A DNA stretch of 64,000 bases from an uncultured Flavobacteriaceae bacterium (GCA_913065125.1 CAJYAG010000004.1:98501-162500), one strand, 5' to 3'; positions 1-9,402 are shown, numbered from the stretch's first letter. Notes: generated by a model from the sequence alone, not told the origin. A program made the numbers and translations.

Positions 1-435
1 AAAGAACATCAAAAAATAATTATGTTATCTAGTTACGATGATGCTAAATTAGTGAAAGAGTTAACAACTTATGGAGCTGATGGTTTTATTTCGAAAACAA
101 GTGCAGGAGAACATATTTTAAAAGCAATTATATCTGTTTATAAAGGAGATCCTTATTTTAGTGATGATATTAAAGAAGGATTGTTTAACCTAGCATTAGG
201 CTATGATGTAGCAGAAGGAACAAGACCAGATTATGATATAATAAGTAGTTTAACAGAAAGAGAGATAGAAGTGTTAAAGCTTCTAGTGAAAGAATATAGT
301 ACACAAGAAATGGCAAACAAGTTGTTTTTAAGTGTAAATACAGTAGAAACATATAGAAAAAATTTATTAAAAAAATTAAATGTAAAAAATGCAGTGGGCT
401 TAGCAATGTTTGCCGTTAAAAATAAAATTATATAG
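1..435 (+). CDS. Response regulator, NarL/FixJ family (5' end outside window)
   Basis: Cytoplasmic DNA-binding response regulator, cut by the left edge. The frame is open from base 1 (KEHQKIIMLSSYDD...), so the ATG at 22 is internal. Visible parts: the end of the receiver domain (IIMLSSYDD strand, the GADGFISK segment with the conserved lysine) and a C-terminal LuxR-type helix-turn-helix (LTEREIEVLKLL ... YSTQEMANKLFLSVNTVETYRKNLLKKLNVKN). The phosphoacceptor aspartate lies outside the window. Such regulators pair with HisKA_3 kinases; the kinase at 1262-3088 on the same strand is the obvious candidate partner (inference). Confidence 0.93.
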   Translation, partial: KEHQKIIMLSSYDDAKLVKELTTYGADGFISKTSAGEHILKAIISVYKGDPYFSDDIKEGLFNLALGYDVAEGTRPDYDIISSLTEREIEVLKLLVKEYSTQEMANKLFLSVNTVETYRKNLLKKLNVKNAVGLAMFAVKNKII

Positions 436-565
436 AATTCTACCCCCAAAATAGAATAATCCCCCAATTAAGAAATCCCCCAAACCTATATAATTGCAAT
501 ATTGTTATCTCACTCATTTTTTATTTCAACAAATAATTAAATCAATCAAATTAAAATTTATTCCC

Positions 566-1228
566 ATGAGAAAACTAAGTGTAGGCTTTTTAGCCATAGT
601 TTTAGCTTTAAGTTTTGCATCTTGTTCAACTAATGAAACAGATCTTGAAATTCCACAAGAGCCCTTATTAAAACAAGTTAAACTTCAAAGAGATGCTTCA
701 GGAGCGTACTTTGTAGATTATGTTGTTGCAAATAACACAATTCCTGATGTCCGTAAAGATGTTACTTCCTTAACAAACGAAGTGCATTTAAATAAAGTAA
801 ACCATGATACTAAAGATCAATATAGAAATAATTTTACGTTAGACAATAATACATTACGTGTCGGTTTTTTTGATAATGAAACTGGAAAACAAATGAAGTT
901 TTCTATTGAAGATGAAAACATTACCTTTGCGAAAGGAATTAGTACTAAGTTCTTAAAAGAATATGGTTTAATATCTAATACAGATGGTACTATTCAGTTA
1001 GATTTTGAAGTGAATAGCAATGTGAAAACTGAATTTATTTACAACGATGATTTAGCAACTTATGAAGTACATTTATCTAAAGGCACTAGTTCTGAGAGTA
1101 AATTCTCAAGAACACTTGATATACCAGATACCGGTGTGTTAAAACTAGACTTTGTAAACCATAAAATGTTAGGAAAGGGACTAGAGGAAGCTGTTGAACG
1201 AAAACCAGCAATTATAATTATGCAATAA
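566..1228 (+). CDS. Hypothetical lipoprotein
   Basis: About 220 residues. I place the start at the ATG at 566 rather than further upstream at 494, because it gives a clean lipoprotein signal (MRKLSVGFLAIVLALSFASC) with the acylated cysteine at about residue 20. The rest is a soluble, strand-rich domain with no motif I recognise. It lies between a response regulator and a sensor kinase on the same strand, with 33 bases to the kinase, so it may be co-transcribed with the kinase and could be an envelope sensor or output of that pathway (inference only). Confidence 0.75.
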   Translation: MRKLSVGFLAIVLALSFASCSTNETDLEIPQEPLLKQVKLQRDASGAYFVDYVVANNTIPDVRKDVTSLTNEVHLNKVNHDTKDQYRNNFTLDNNTLRVGFFDNETGKQMKFSIEDENITFAKGISTKFLKEYGLISNTDGTIQLDFEVNSNVKTEFIYNDDLATYEVHLSKGTSSESKFSRTLDIPDTGVLKLDFVNHKMLGKGLEEAVERKPAIIIMQ

Positions 1229-1261
1229 TAAAATTTAATACTGATTCATGATAATTAAAAT

Positions 1262-3088
1262 ATGAGAAAAGTAAGGGCATTTATCTGCTGCCTGTTTTTA
1301 TTTATCTTGACATCTCTATTGGCAAACCCAATAAATGTTAAAGGAGACTTTGTAAAAATTACAAAGTCTCCTTTAGTTGTTGATATTATTGTTCAAGAAA
1401 ATAATAATAAATTACAAAAATTATATACCGAGACAAAAAAACATTATGATAATGAAGAGTACTCTATATCGCTTAAGAAAAGTTTAACATTATTGGCTAT
1501 TGCTAGAAAAGAGGGTGATTCTAAATTAGAATATTTATGTAATTACTTAATTGGAAGTATTTTTAATAAAATTAACAACCACGATAAAGCTTTGTTATAT
1601 TTTAAAAATGCATTAAATAATATTGAATTTAAAAATGATGTTGTTGAAAAATTGACAAACTTTGATAAATCGTTTAAGAATTTAGAACCATACAGTAAAA
1701 CTTTATTGCAAATAGGAGGTGAGTATCAGAGGTTAAATAAAAGAGATAGTGCTGAATATTATTATTTAAAAATTATTAAAATAAACCTTTTAAATAATAA
1801 TATAAATTCAACGATAAAAGCAAGAGCTTATAATAATTTATCTGGAATATATTTACAGGACTCAATTTATGAAAAAGCAAAAATCTATGCTTTAAAAGCA
1901 ATTGATATTTATCAGAAAAAGAATGAGAATGTTTCACAAGCAGCAGTATTAGGGACGCTAGCCTCAATTCACTTAGAAGAGAAAGATTATGTCAAAGCTA
2001 AAGAAATTTATTCAAAAGCACTAAGTCTAATTGATAAAGACACTACTAATACAGCAATTCTATATAAAGAAAAACTATATTATAATTTAGCATGGACCCT
2101 TTTTTTACTAAAAGATTATATGGCTTATGATTACCAAGAAAAATCATATGAAATAAAAGATGATCTTAGAGATAGAGAAATGCGGAGAATTGTTGAAGAT
2201 GTGTATGCAAAATATCAAGAAGAATATAAAGTAGAATTGGTAAAGAATCAGGTAGCTTTAAAAAAAGCTGAGGAGAAAAGGACTGCTTGGCTTTTTGGTA
2301 TATTAAGTTTTTTTGTAATTGTTAGTTCTGGAGTAATTATTTATAACTATAAATTACGTCAAAAAAATTTAAAACTACATTTAGATCAAACACAATTAGA
2401 GCAAGAAAGTAAATTAGAAAAATTAAAATCAGAATCACAAGTACGTATTTTAAACGCAACCTTAGATGGTAAAGAAACGGAGCGAAAACAAATTGCTGAA
2501 ACGTTGCATGATAGTGTTAGCACATTGTTGTCTTCTGCCAACTTGCATTTACAGGCTAGTAAAATGCAATTTAAAGGGAATGCTCCTATAGAAATAGATA
2601 AAACACAAAAAATTATTGTAGAAGCTTCTCAAACTATTCGTGATTTATCACATACGTTAGTCTCTTCAGTTTTACTAAAATTTGGATTAAAATATGCTAT
2701 CAATGATATGGCAGAAAAATATTCGAACTCAAAAATTGAAATAGAAACAGAGATTAAAAATATTAGACGATATGAACAAAGTTTTGAAATAAAAGCCAAT
2801 AATATCATTCAAGAATTGGTCAATAATATTTTAAAACACAGTAATGCAAATAAAGCTACTGTGAAAATGTTAGATAAAGACGGAACCTTATTTGTAGATA
2901 TACAAGATGATGGCGATGGGTTTGATAAAACAGAAATTCCTAAAAAAGATGGTTTAGGAATTAACCAAATTGAAGCTAGAATACAGATGATGAAAGGAAG
3001 ATTTAGTATAAGATCTAATGCTCAAACTGGAACAAAAATTAAAATTGAATTACCAATTCTAGAAAAAAAAGAAGCTAGCCACGCGTAG
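1262..3088 (+). CDS. TPR-containing sensor histidine kinase (HisKA_3 type)
   Basis: 608 residues: N-terminal signal sequence (about 1-22), periplasmic tetratricopeptide repeats (about 60-270; helices such as LLYFKNALNNIE and YEKAKIYALKAIDIYQ), one membrane helix near 341-360, a coiled-coil linker, a HisKA_3 dimerisation domain with phosphoacceptor His416 (AETLHDSVSTLL) and a C-terminal HATPase_c domain (N box ELVNNILKHSNA, G1 box DDGDGFD, G2 GLGINQIEAR). This is the layout of NarX/DesK-like kinases of Bacteroidota. Likely partner: the NarL-type regulator at the left edge. A perfect inverted repeat lies in codons 27-38 (separate entry). Its last 14 bases overlap the convergent gene at 3075. 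Confidence 0.93.
   Translation: MRKVRAFICCLFLFILTSLLANPINVKGDFVKITKSPLVVDIIVQENNNKLQKLYTETKKHYDNEEYSISLKKSLTLLAIARKEGDSKLEYLCNYLIGSIFNKINNHDKALLYFKNALNNIEFKNDVVEKLTNFDKSFKNLEPYSKTLLQIGGEYQRLNKRDSAEYYYLKIIKINLLNNNINSTIKARAYNNLSGIYLQDSIYEKAKIYALKAIDIYQKKNENVSQAAVLGTLASIHLEEKDYVKAKEIYSKALSLIDKDTTNTAILYKEKLYYNLAWTLFLLKDYMAYDYQEKSYEIKDDLRDREMRRIVEDVYAKYQEEYKVELVKNQVALKKAEEKRTAWLFGILSFFVIVSSGVIIYNYKLRQKNLKLHLDQTQLEQESKLEKLKSESQVRILNATLDGKETERKQIAETLHDSVSTLLSSANLHLQASKMQFKGNAPIEIDKTQKIIVEASQTIRDLSHTLVSSVLLKFGLKYAINDMAEKYSNSKIEIETEIKNIRRYEQSFEIKANNIIQELVNNILKHSNANKATVKMLDKDGTLFVDIQDDGDGFDKTEIPKKDGLGINQIEARIQMMKGRFSIRSNAQTGTKIKIELPILEKKEASHA
1339..1375. repeat. 17-bp perfect inverted repeat with 3-base loop inside kinase gene
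   Basis: Left arm 1339-1355 (TAAAGGAGACTTTGTAA), loop AAA at 1356-1358, right arm 1359-1375 is its exact reverse complement. It is fully coding (residues about 27-38), just after the signal peptide. It resembles the stem of an intrinsic terminator but has no T-run after it. Confidence 0.9.
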
Positions 3089-3572
3089 TCAATTCAATCA
3101 CTTCCATATCTTTTATTTCTTTTTTATCAATCGTAAACCGAATCATTGTTCTCACTTTATGAAAACCATGATTTCCTGCAGCGCCAGGATTTAAATGCAA
3201 TAGATTTAGTTTTTTATCAAACTGCACTTTTAAAATATGAGAATGACCGCAAATAAATAGTTGTGGCGCATTTTGTTGCAGCTCCTCTCTAACTCGTGGA
3301 TTATATCTACCAGGATATCCACCAATATGAGTCATCCAAACAGTAACATTTTCAACTGTAAACTTGTTGTCTAACGGAAATTCTAATCGCGCATCAGCAG
3401 CATCAATATTTCCATAAACAGCACGCAAAGGTTTTAACGACTGTATAGTGTCAGTTACTTGTAAATCGCCAATATCTCCAGCATGCCAAACTTCATCAGC
3501 TTGTTTTACAAATTTTAAAATTTGTGTATCCATATAGCTATGAGTGTCCGATAATAGTAGAATCTTTTTCAC
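3075..3572 (-). CDS. YfcE/MJ0936-type metallophosphoesterase
   Basis: 165 residues, the usual size for this small phosphodiesterase family. Metal-binding motifs of the calcineurin-like fold are present in order: SDTHSY near the N terminus (D-x-H), HAGDIGD (G-D), YGNIDA (G-N), CGHSH (G-H-S/T-H) and a final LNPGAAG. It probably hydrolyses phosphodiesters with two divalent metals in the cytoplasm; the natural substrate cannot be told. It converges on the kinase gene with a 14-base overlap and is divergent from truA. Confidence 0.93.
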   Translation of the reverse strand: MKKILLLSDTHSYMDTQILKFVKQADEVWHAGDIGDLQVTDTIQSLKPLRAVYGNIDAADARLEFPLDNKFTVENVTVWMTHIGGYPGRYNPRVREELQQNAPQLFICGHSHILKVQFDKKLNLLHLNPGAAGNHGFHKVRTMIRFTIDKKEIKDMEVIELTTRG

Positions 3573-3585
3573 GTTTTAAAAATGC

Positions 3586-3614
3586 TTGTAACCAAATAAA
3601 TTTATGTAGTTTTG
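3586..3614 (+). promoter_or_regulatory. Bacteroidota-type promoter for truA
   Basis: TTG at 3586-3588, 18-base spacer, then TAGTTTTG at 3607-3614, matching the known Bacteroidota consensus (TTG, about 17-23 bases, TAnnTTTG). It gives a leader of roughly 15 bases to the truA start. Confidence 0.65.
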
Positions 3615-3636
3615 ATGTTAACAAAAGTACTGTTTT

Positions 3637-4362
3637 TTGAGATATTTTATAGAACTTTCATACCTAGGTAAAAATTATCACGGTTGGCAAATACAACCTG
3701 ACGCGAACTCAATTCAAGAAGAGCTTAACAAGGTGGTAAGCACAGTTTTACAAGAAGAAGTTAGTGTTGTTGGAGCCGGTAGAACAGATACAGGAGTTCA
3801 TGCCTCACAGATGTTTGCACATTTTGATTCTGCAATTGAATTGGATAAAAATATTGTTTTTAAACTAAATTCGATGTTGCCAGAAGATATTGTTGTGCAT
3901 CGTGTAGTAAAAGTTGCTGATGAAAAACATGCAAGATTTGATGCGCTTACCAGAAGTTATGAATATAGAATTTGGTTGGGTAGAAATCCGTTTTTATTAG
4001 AAACTACGTGGCAATTATTTCATCAAAAGTTAGATGTAAATGCCATGAATGAAGCTGCAGAAATCTTGTTAGAACACGAAAATTTTCAAGCATTTTCTAA
4101 GGTAAAAACAGAAGTAAAAACGTTTAATTGTAAGGTTACAAAAGCAGTTTGGACTCAAGAAGACAATCAATTGATATTTCATATAACGGCAAATCGTTTT
4201 TTAAGAAACATGGTTAGAGCAATTGTTGGGACCTTGGTTGATGTAGGAAAAAACAAAATTGATAAAGAAGATTTTAGATCTATTATTTTAAGTAAAAATA
4301 GAGCAAACGCAGGATTATCTGTTCCGGCAAAAGGCTTGTTTTTAACAGAAATCAAATATTAA
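3637..4362 (+). CDS. truA: tRNA pseudouridine(38-40) synthase TruA, TTG start
   Basis: Converts uridines 38-40 of the tRNA anticodon arm to pseudouridine. 241 residues, standard length. Family hallmarks: LSYLGKNYHGWQIQP at the N terminus, the catalytic-aspartate motif GAGRTDTGVHA and FLRNMVRAIVGTL near the C terminus. The start is TTG at 3637: an in-frame stop at 3619-3621 is followed by no ATG, and the TTG gives the family-typical MRYFIEL start. The ABC exporter follows after two bases, so the two are co-transcribed. Confidence 0.96.
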   Translation: MRYFIELSYLGKNYHGWQIQPDANSIQEELNKVVSTVLQEEVSVVGAGRTDTGVHASQMFAHFDSAIELDKNIVFKLNSMLPEDIVVHRVVKVADEKHARFDALTRSYEYRIWLGRNPFLLETTWQLFHQKLDVNAMNEAAEILLEHENFQAFSKVKTEVKTFNCKVTKAVWTQEDNQLIFHITANRFLRNMVRAIVGTLVDVGKNKIDKEDFRSIILSKNRANAGLSVPAKGLFLTEIKY

Positions 4363-4364
4363 TT

Positions 4365-6134
4365 ATGAGTAAAAAAGAGTCGGGAAAAGCATTTGACGCA
4401 AAAATATTTATGAGAATTCTAAGCTTTGCAAAAAGTTATAGAACTCATTTTATAATTGCAACTGTTGCCGTAATTGCAACAGCATTTTTATCTGCTTACA
4501 GACCGTATTTACTTAAAGAAGCAGTAAAAGATTTTACGACAAATAAAAATGAAGATACTTTACTGTATTTTACATTATTAATGCTTGTTGTCTTAATCGC
4601 AGAAGTGCTTTTACAAGTGTTGTTTATCTATTTTGCCAATTGGATTGGGCAACATATTATTAGAGATATGCGCGCCAAAATATTTAGACATATTTTACAA
4701 TTTAGAATGGCGTATTTCGACACAACTTCTGTCGGTAGGTTGGTAACAAGAGTTGTTTCTGATATCGAAACCATTGCTAGTTCTTTTAGTCAAGGTTTGT
4801 TTATGATTATTAGTGATATTCTAAAGATGTTAGTAGTTATTGTTGCGATGCTTTTTATGAATTGGCAATTGGCATTAATCGCATTAGCGGTGTTGCCAAT
4901 CTTAATTTACGCTACAAAAATATTCCAAATTGCTATAAAATCTACTTTTCAAGAAGTGAGAACTCAGGTTGCAAATCTAAACGGATTTGTACAAGAAAGA
5001 GTTACTGGAATGAACATTGTTCAGTTATTTAGTAGAGAAAAAATAGAGTACAAAAAGTTTATGGACATCAACGATAAACATAAAAAAGCACATATTAAAG
5101 CGGTTTGGTATTATTCTATTTTCTTTCCTGTTGCAGAAGTTTTATCATCAATTGCCATCGGATTATTAGTTTGGTACGGCGGTTTGCAATCGGTAAATAA
5201 TGTGGATGTTGAGCCTGGAGAAATCATGAGTTTTATTATGATGACACAAATGTTGTTTAGGCCTTTACGTCAAATTGCAGATAAATTTAACACATTACAA
5301 ATGGGAATTGTTTCTGGTGAACGTGTTTTTGGGGTATTAGATACACAAAGTAGTATTGATAAAAACGGAACTGTTTTCGCAGAAAATTTACAAGGAAAAA
5401 TCGATTTTAAAGATGTTCGTTTTAGTTATATAAAAGACGAAGAAGTTTTAAAAGGAATTTCTTTACAAGTAGAAAAAGGGCAAACGGTTGCAATTGTTGG
5501 ATCAACTGGAGCAGGAAAATCAACTATTATCAACTTAATAAATCGTTTTTACGAAATCAATTCAGGAGAAATTTGTGTTGATGGCGTTTCAGTAAAAGAC
5601 TATGAAATTAATTCTTTGAGAAATCAAATTGCAATTGTGTTGCAAGATGTCTTTTTGTTTTCAGACTCCATTTTAAACAACATCACTTTAAAAAATGAAA
5701 ACATCACTTTTGAAGAGGTTGAAGAAGCTGCAAAACAAATTGGAATTCACGATTTTATTATGACGTTACCTGGCGGATATGATTACAACGTAAAAGAAAG
5801 AGGCGCAATGTTATCTTCTGGTCAACGACAATTAATTGCGTTTTTAAGAGCCTATGTAAGCAAACCAAGCATTTTAATTTTAGACGAAGCAACTTCATCT
5901 GTAGATTCTAATGCAGAACAAATGATTCAATATGCAACAGATACCATTACAAAAGGAAGAACATCTATTGTAATTGCACACAGATTGGCAACCATAAAAA
6001 TGGCGGATAAAATTATTGTAATGGATAAAGGATTGATTGTAGAAGAAGGAACTCACCAAGAATTGTTAGAAAAACCAGATGGATATTATAAAAACCTGTA
6101 CGACAAACAATTTAGTAGTGTAGAAGCGGTTTAG
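4365..6134 (+). CDS. ABC exporter, MsbA-like half transporter (permease-ATPase fusion)
   Basis: 589 residues: six membrane helices in the first 310 residues, then a nucleotide-binding domain with Walker A GSTGAGKST (from about 379), Q-loop IVLQDVFLFSD, signature LSSGQRQ (about 482), Walker B ILILDEATSSVD (about 503) and H-loop IAHRLATI. It works as a dimer that exports lipids or drugs across the inner membrane; the substrate cannot be assigned. Its ATG lies two bases after the truA stop. The 3' end overlaps the convergent diadenylate cyclase gene by four bases. Confidence 0.95.
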   Translation: MSKKESGKAFDAKIFMRILSFAKSYRTHFIIATVAVIATAFLSAYRPYLLKEAVKDFTTNKNEDTLLYFTLLMLVVLIAEVLLQVLFIYFANWIGQHIIRDMRAKIFRHILQFRMAYFDTTSVGRLVTRVVSDIETIASSFSQGLFMIISDILKMLVVIVAMLFMNWQLALIALAVLPILIYATKIFQIAIKSTFQEVRTQVANLNGFVQERVTGMNIVQLFSREKIEYKKFMDINDKHKKAHIKAVWYYSIFFPVAEVLSSIAIGLLVWYGGLQSVNNVDVEPGEIMSFIMMTQMLFRPLRQIADKFNTLQMGIVSGERVFGVLDTQSSIDKNGTVFAENLQGKIDFKDVRFSYIKDEEVLKGISLQVEKGQTVAIVGSTGAGKSTIINLINRFYEINSGEICVDGVSVKDYEINSLRNQIAIVLQDVFLFSDSILNNITLKNENITFEEVEEAAKQIGIHDFIMTLPGGYDYNVKERGAMLSSGQRQLIAFLRAYVSKPSILILDEATSSVDSNAEQMIQYATDTITKGRTSIVIAHRLATIKMADKIIVMDKGLIVEEGTHQELLEKPDGYYKNLYDKQFSSVEAV

Positions 6135-6904
6135 TTTAAATCGTCTTTTATTTTTTCTATCAATTCGCTGTAATCAGAATACAAATCAAAAGTGCCATCT
6201 TTTATATAAGAAATTTCTCCAGTTTCTTCTGAAACCAATAAACACAAAGCATCCGTTTTTTCTGTAACACCAATTGCTGCTTTATGACGTAAGCCAAAAC
6301 GAGCAGGAATTTTTTCATTAGATAAAGGTAAAACCACGCGAGTTGCCACAATAAAATTATCTCTAATTACAGTTGCTCCATCGTGTAATGGACTGTTTTT
6401 ATAAAAAATACTTTCTATAATGGCTTCGTTTACAGCAGCATTCATTTTATCTCCGTTATTTGCTAAAAAATCTAAGTTGTTTGTACGTTCGATAACAATT
6501 AAAGCACCTGTCTTTGTTTTTGATAATTTGATGCACGAATTTACAATTGTATCTACATCCGTTTCAGATTCAATTTCTGATTTTAAGAATTTTAATTGTT
6601 TTAAAAAACTTCTTTTTGATGAGAAATTCGTCGTTCCTATCATTAATAAAAACTTTCTAATTTCTTGTTGAAACACAATGATTAATGCAATAACTCCACC
6701 ACTTAATAAATAGCCTAAAATTCCACTCAACATTTCCATTTTTAAGGCTTGTGTTATTTTCCAAATTAAGAAAATAAGTGCAATTCCAATAAAAATATTA
6801 ATAGCAACAGTACCTTTTAAAAGTTTGTAGATGTAGTACAATAATGCAGCAACTAGAAGAATATCTAGAATGTCTAAAATAGAAAAATCAATAAAGTCTA
6901 ACAT
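6131..6904 (-). CDS. cdaA: Diadenylate cyclase, CdaA type (c-di-AMP synthase)
   Basis: Makes cyclic di-AMP from two ATP. 257 residues: three membrane helices (about 8-30, 34-52, 58-80) then a DAC domain with the two catalytic motifs DGA (from residue 175, LHDGATVIRD) and RHKAA (from 206; RHRAA in most family members, a conservative change). This is the membrane-bound CdaA/YbbP class. folP and the LOG gene lie upstream on the same strand, but a 323-base gap with dispersed repeats intervenes, so a separate promoter is possible. Assignment is firm; the physiological role (envelope, potassium or osmotic control) is inferred from other bacteria. Confidence 0.95.
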   Translation of the reverse strand: MLDFIDFSILDILDILLVAALLYYIYKLLKGTVAINIFIGIALIFLIWKITQALKMEMLSGILGYLLSGGVIALIIVFQQEIRKFLLMIGTTNFSSKRSFLKQLKFLKSEIESETDVDTIVNSCIKLSKTKTGALIVIERTNNLDFLANNGDKMNAAVNEAIIESIFYKNSPLHDGATVIRDNFIVATRVVLPLSNEKIPARFGLRHKAAIGVTEKTDALCLLVSEETGEISYIKDGTFDLYSDYSELIEKIKDDLN

Positions 6905-7227
6905 TAGTTTTTTGTTGCTTTAACTGTAAAAATAGGAATAATTATGCAACATTCTAAAGATTCAATTTTTTCTTTTAAAGAAACTGTCATTCCGAATGCT
7001 ACTGAAATCAAAATGTATTTTGATTGAAAGCATCTAGCGAAGCTAACGAAGTGGAATCTTGCAAATTGTCCTTGTCATTTTGAGTGAAATGAAATGGAAT
7101 CGAAAAACCTCATAAAAGTAGTACTGAGTTTTGTGAGATTTCTCAATCGTTTAAAAAACCTCATTTCGAAATGACATTCGTTTTGTTATTCAGAGCCTAA
7201 CTGTCATTAAAGTAGTGGGGATTTTTT
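6905..7227. repeat. Intergenic region with dispersed repeats
   Basis: 323 bases without a convincing gene. It contains at least three degenerate copies of the dispersed GTCATTNCGA-type sequence: about 6985-7020 (GTCATTCCGAATG), 7071-7107 (TTGTCATTTTGAGTGAAATG) and, inverted, 7131-7176 (GAGATTTCTCAATCG ... CATTTCGAAATGAC). Related copies occur at several other sites in the window. I see no terminator with a T-run here. Confidence 0.7.
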
Positions 7228-8055
7228 TTAATTTTGTTGTAGTTGCGCAACAATTTTAATTGCTTCGATTGCTTCTTTTACATCGTGAACTCTAAGAATG
7301 TTTGCGCCATTTAATAAAGCAATTGTATTTGCAGAAGTAGTTGCGTTTAATGCCAATTGAGGTGTGATTTCTAGCGGTTTGTATAACATCGATTTTCTAG
7401 AAATTCCAACTAAAATTGGCGCGTCTAAGTTTTTAAAAAGTGCTAAATTCTTCAATAATTCGTAATTGTGCTCGATGGTTTTGCCAAAACCAAAACCAAC
7501 ATCAATAAGTACATCGTTTACTTTTAATTGATGCAATTTAAAAAGCTGCTCCGCAAAAAATGAAATTACTTCTTTCGTTACATCTTCATATGTTGGATTT
7601 TTTTGCATGTTTTGTGGCGTGCCGAGCATGTGCATTATAATGTACGGAACTTGTAAATCAGCAACAGTTTTAAACATATTCTCATCCATTTTTCCACCAG
7701 AAATATCGTTGATCATTGCTGCGCCAGCTTCAACTGTTTTTTTAGCGACGTTACTTCTAAAAGTATCCACAGAAATAATAATTTCAGGAAAATGATGCAC
7801 TAATAATTTTATAATTGGTACAATTCGTTGCAATTCTTCTTCTTCAGAAATATGTATTGCACCAGGTCTTGAAGAATAGGCGCCAACATCTATAAATGTT
7901 GCACCTTCAGAAAGCATTTTTTCTACTTTCTGTAAAATGTCAGATTCGTTTTTATACGATCCGCCATCAAAGAAAGAATCTGGCGTAATATTTAAAATTC
8001 CCATCACTTTTGGAGAGGAAATATCAATCAGTTTGTGGTTACAATTTATAGTCAT
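7228..8055 (-). CDS. folP: Dihydropteroate synthase
   Basis: Joins para-aminobenzoate to dihydropterin pyrophosphate in folate synthesis; sulfonamide target. 275 residues, normal length. Signature segments: MGILNITPDSFFDGGSY near the N terminus (pterin/pyrophosphate loop), IDVGAYSSRPGA, SVDTFRSNVA, INDISGGKMD, DVGFGFGKTIEHN and the C-terminal GISRKSMLY ... RVHDV. It begins one base after the stop of the upstream LOG gene, indicating co-transcription. Confidence 0.97.
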   Translation of the reverse strand: MTINCNHKLIDISSPKVMGILNITPDSFFDGGSYKNESDILQKVEKMLSEGATFIDVGAYSSRPGAIHISEEEELQRIVPIIKLLVHHFPEIIISVDTFRSNVAKKTVEAGAAMINDISGGKMDENMFKTVADLQVPYIIMHMLGTPQNMQKNPTYEDVTKEVISFFAEQLFKLHQLKVNDVLIDVGFGFGKTIEHNYELLKNLALFKNLDAPILVGISRKSMLYKPLEITPQLALNATTSANTIALLNGANILRVHDVKEAIEAIKIVAQLQQN

Positions 8056-8056
8056 T

Positions 8057-8641
8057 TTAGTGAACTACTTTATTAATTACGTGCGTTTTTTCTGGAGCTT
8101 TATAGGCGTACATTTTTGCTAACAAACCATCAACAGTTGTATCTACCAATAACAATTCTCGGTTTTGTGGTTTTAAATATCCTTCTTTAACCATCACATC
8201 TAATTGTTGTAATGTGTGATCAAAAAAACTATTTACATTTAAAATACCGATTGGTTTTTGCTCGATGTTTAATTGCCCTAAAGTCAATGCTTCAAACAAT
8301 TCATCCAAAGTTCCAAATCCGCCAGGCAACGTAATATATCCATCAACCAATTTGCTCATAATTACTTTGCGTTCGCTCATTTTTTTGGTGATGATCAGCT
8401 CAGTAACTTCCCTGTGAACCACTTCTTCTTTTTCTAGTAATTTCGGAATCACACCAATAACATTTCCTTTTTCAGCAAGAATTGTATCTGCAATAATTCC
8501 CATCATTCCAATTTTTCCGCCGCCATAAACCATTGCAATATTGTTTTTTACAAATGCTTTTCCTAATTCAATGGCTGCTTCTTTATAAACTGTATTAAAC
8601 CCACTACTAGAACCGCAAAAAACAACTATTTTTTTCATCAA
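8057..8641 (-). CDS. LOG family protein (TIGR00730 type nucleoside monophosphate glycosidase)
   Basis: 194 residues, cytoplasmic Rossmann-like enzyme. The family motif PGGFGTLDE is present (about 104-112) with the upstream glycine-rich GGGKIGMMG (about 40-48) and CGSSSG near the N terminus. Family members hydrolyse nucleoside 5'-monophosphates (cytokinin-type or AMP) to base plus ribose phosphate; bacterial substrates are often unknown. It starts at an ATG pair (MMKK). It forms a tight unit with folP downstream. Confidence 0.93.
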   Translation of the reverse strand: MMKKIVVFCGSSSGFNTVYKEAAIELGKAFVKNNIAMVYGGGKIGMMGIIADTILAEKGNVIGVIPKLLEKEEVVHREVTELIITKKMSERKVIMSKLVDGYITLPGGFGTLDELFEALTLGQLNIEQKPIGILNVNSFFDHTLQQLDVMVKEGYLKPQNRELLLVDTTVDGLLAKMYAYKAPEKTHVINKVVH

Positions 8642-8774
8642 AGAGATTTGTAAAATTCATGGTAAAAATAAACGAAAAGGAGGTAAGATTTACTATTTTT
8701 ACGGAGATATCAGAAAAAAAATAAATGAAAAGCAATCTAAGATTGTTTTTACGAAAATACTTTATTTAAGATTT

Positions 8775-9311
8775 ATGCAGAATACGTCGAAACAATACAA
8801 TGCAGTTGTAGAAGAATGTAGAAGTTTGTTCATTAAAAAAATGAGCGATTATGGTAGCGCATGGCGAATTTTACGTTTACCATCGTTAACAGATCAGATT
8901 TTTATAAAAGCGCAACGAATTCGTCAATTGCAAGAAAATGCTGTCAGAAAAGTTGATGAAGGTGAGCGAGGTGAGTTTATCGGAATTATTAATTATTGTG
9001 TAATGGCGTTGATTCAAATTGAATTAGGAGTTGTTGAAAATCCAGATGTATCTACAGATGAAGCAACAGAATTGTACGACAAACACATTGCGATTACCAA
9101 AGAATTGATGGAAAATAAAAACCACGATTATGGTGAAGCTTGGCGAGATATGCGAATTTCTAGTTTAACAGATTTGATTTTGCAAAAATTATTACGAGTT
9201 AAAACAATTGAAAATAATAAAGGAAAAACATTGGTTTCTGAAGGAATTGATGCTAATTATCAAGACATGATTAATTATGCTGTTTTTGCGATGATTCATA
9301 TGGGGAAATAA
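8775..9311 (+). CDS. DUF1599 family protein with internal duplication
   Basis: 178 residues, cytoplasmic. Two copies of the same domain are visible: a first with MSDYGSAWRILRLPSLTDQI (about 23-42) and a second with HDYGEAWRDMRISSLTDLI (about 116-135), each followed by a K-R...I-E stretch and an INY-A/C-V-A-MI motif. That matches the DUF1599 family of Bacteroidota, which has no established activity. The conserved acidic/aromatic pattern recalls nucleotide pyrophosphohydrolase folds, but that is only an impression. It is divergent from the LOG/folP unit and upstream of the DoxX-like gene, a common order in this phylum. Confidence 0.9.
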   Translation: MQNTSKQYNAVVEECRSLFIKKMSDYGSAWRILRLPSLTDQIFIKAQRIRQLQENAVRKVDEGERGEFIGIINYCVMALIQIELGVVENPDVSTDEATELYDKHIAITKELMENKNHDYGEAWRDMRISSLTDLILQKLLRVKTIENNKGKTLVSEGIDANYQDMINYAVFAMIHMGK

Positions 9312-9402
9312 GTTGCAAAGTTTTAGAGCTGCAAAGGTTCAAAGTGGCAAAGTTGCAGAGTGAAAAAGTTTTGTCATTGCGAGGAACGAAGCAATCTTTA
9401 TA
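9312..9402. repeat. Short degenerate GCAAAG repeats plus GTCATTGCGA repeat
   Basis: From 9313 to about 9367 there are four spaced GCAAAG/GCAGAG-like words (AGTTGCAAAGTTTTAGAG, GCAAAGGTTCAAAGTGGC, AAAGTTGCAGAG). Immediately after, 9372-9400 carries GTCATTGCGAGGAACGAAGC followed by AATCT, the clearest short copy of the dispersed element. Confidence 0.7.
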
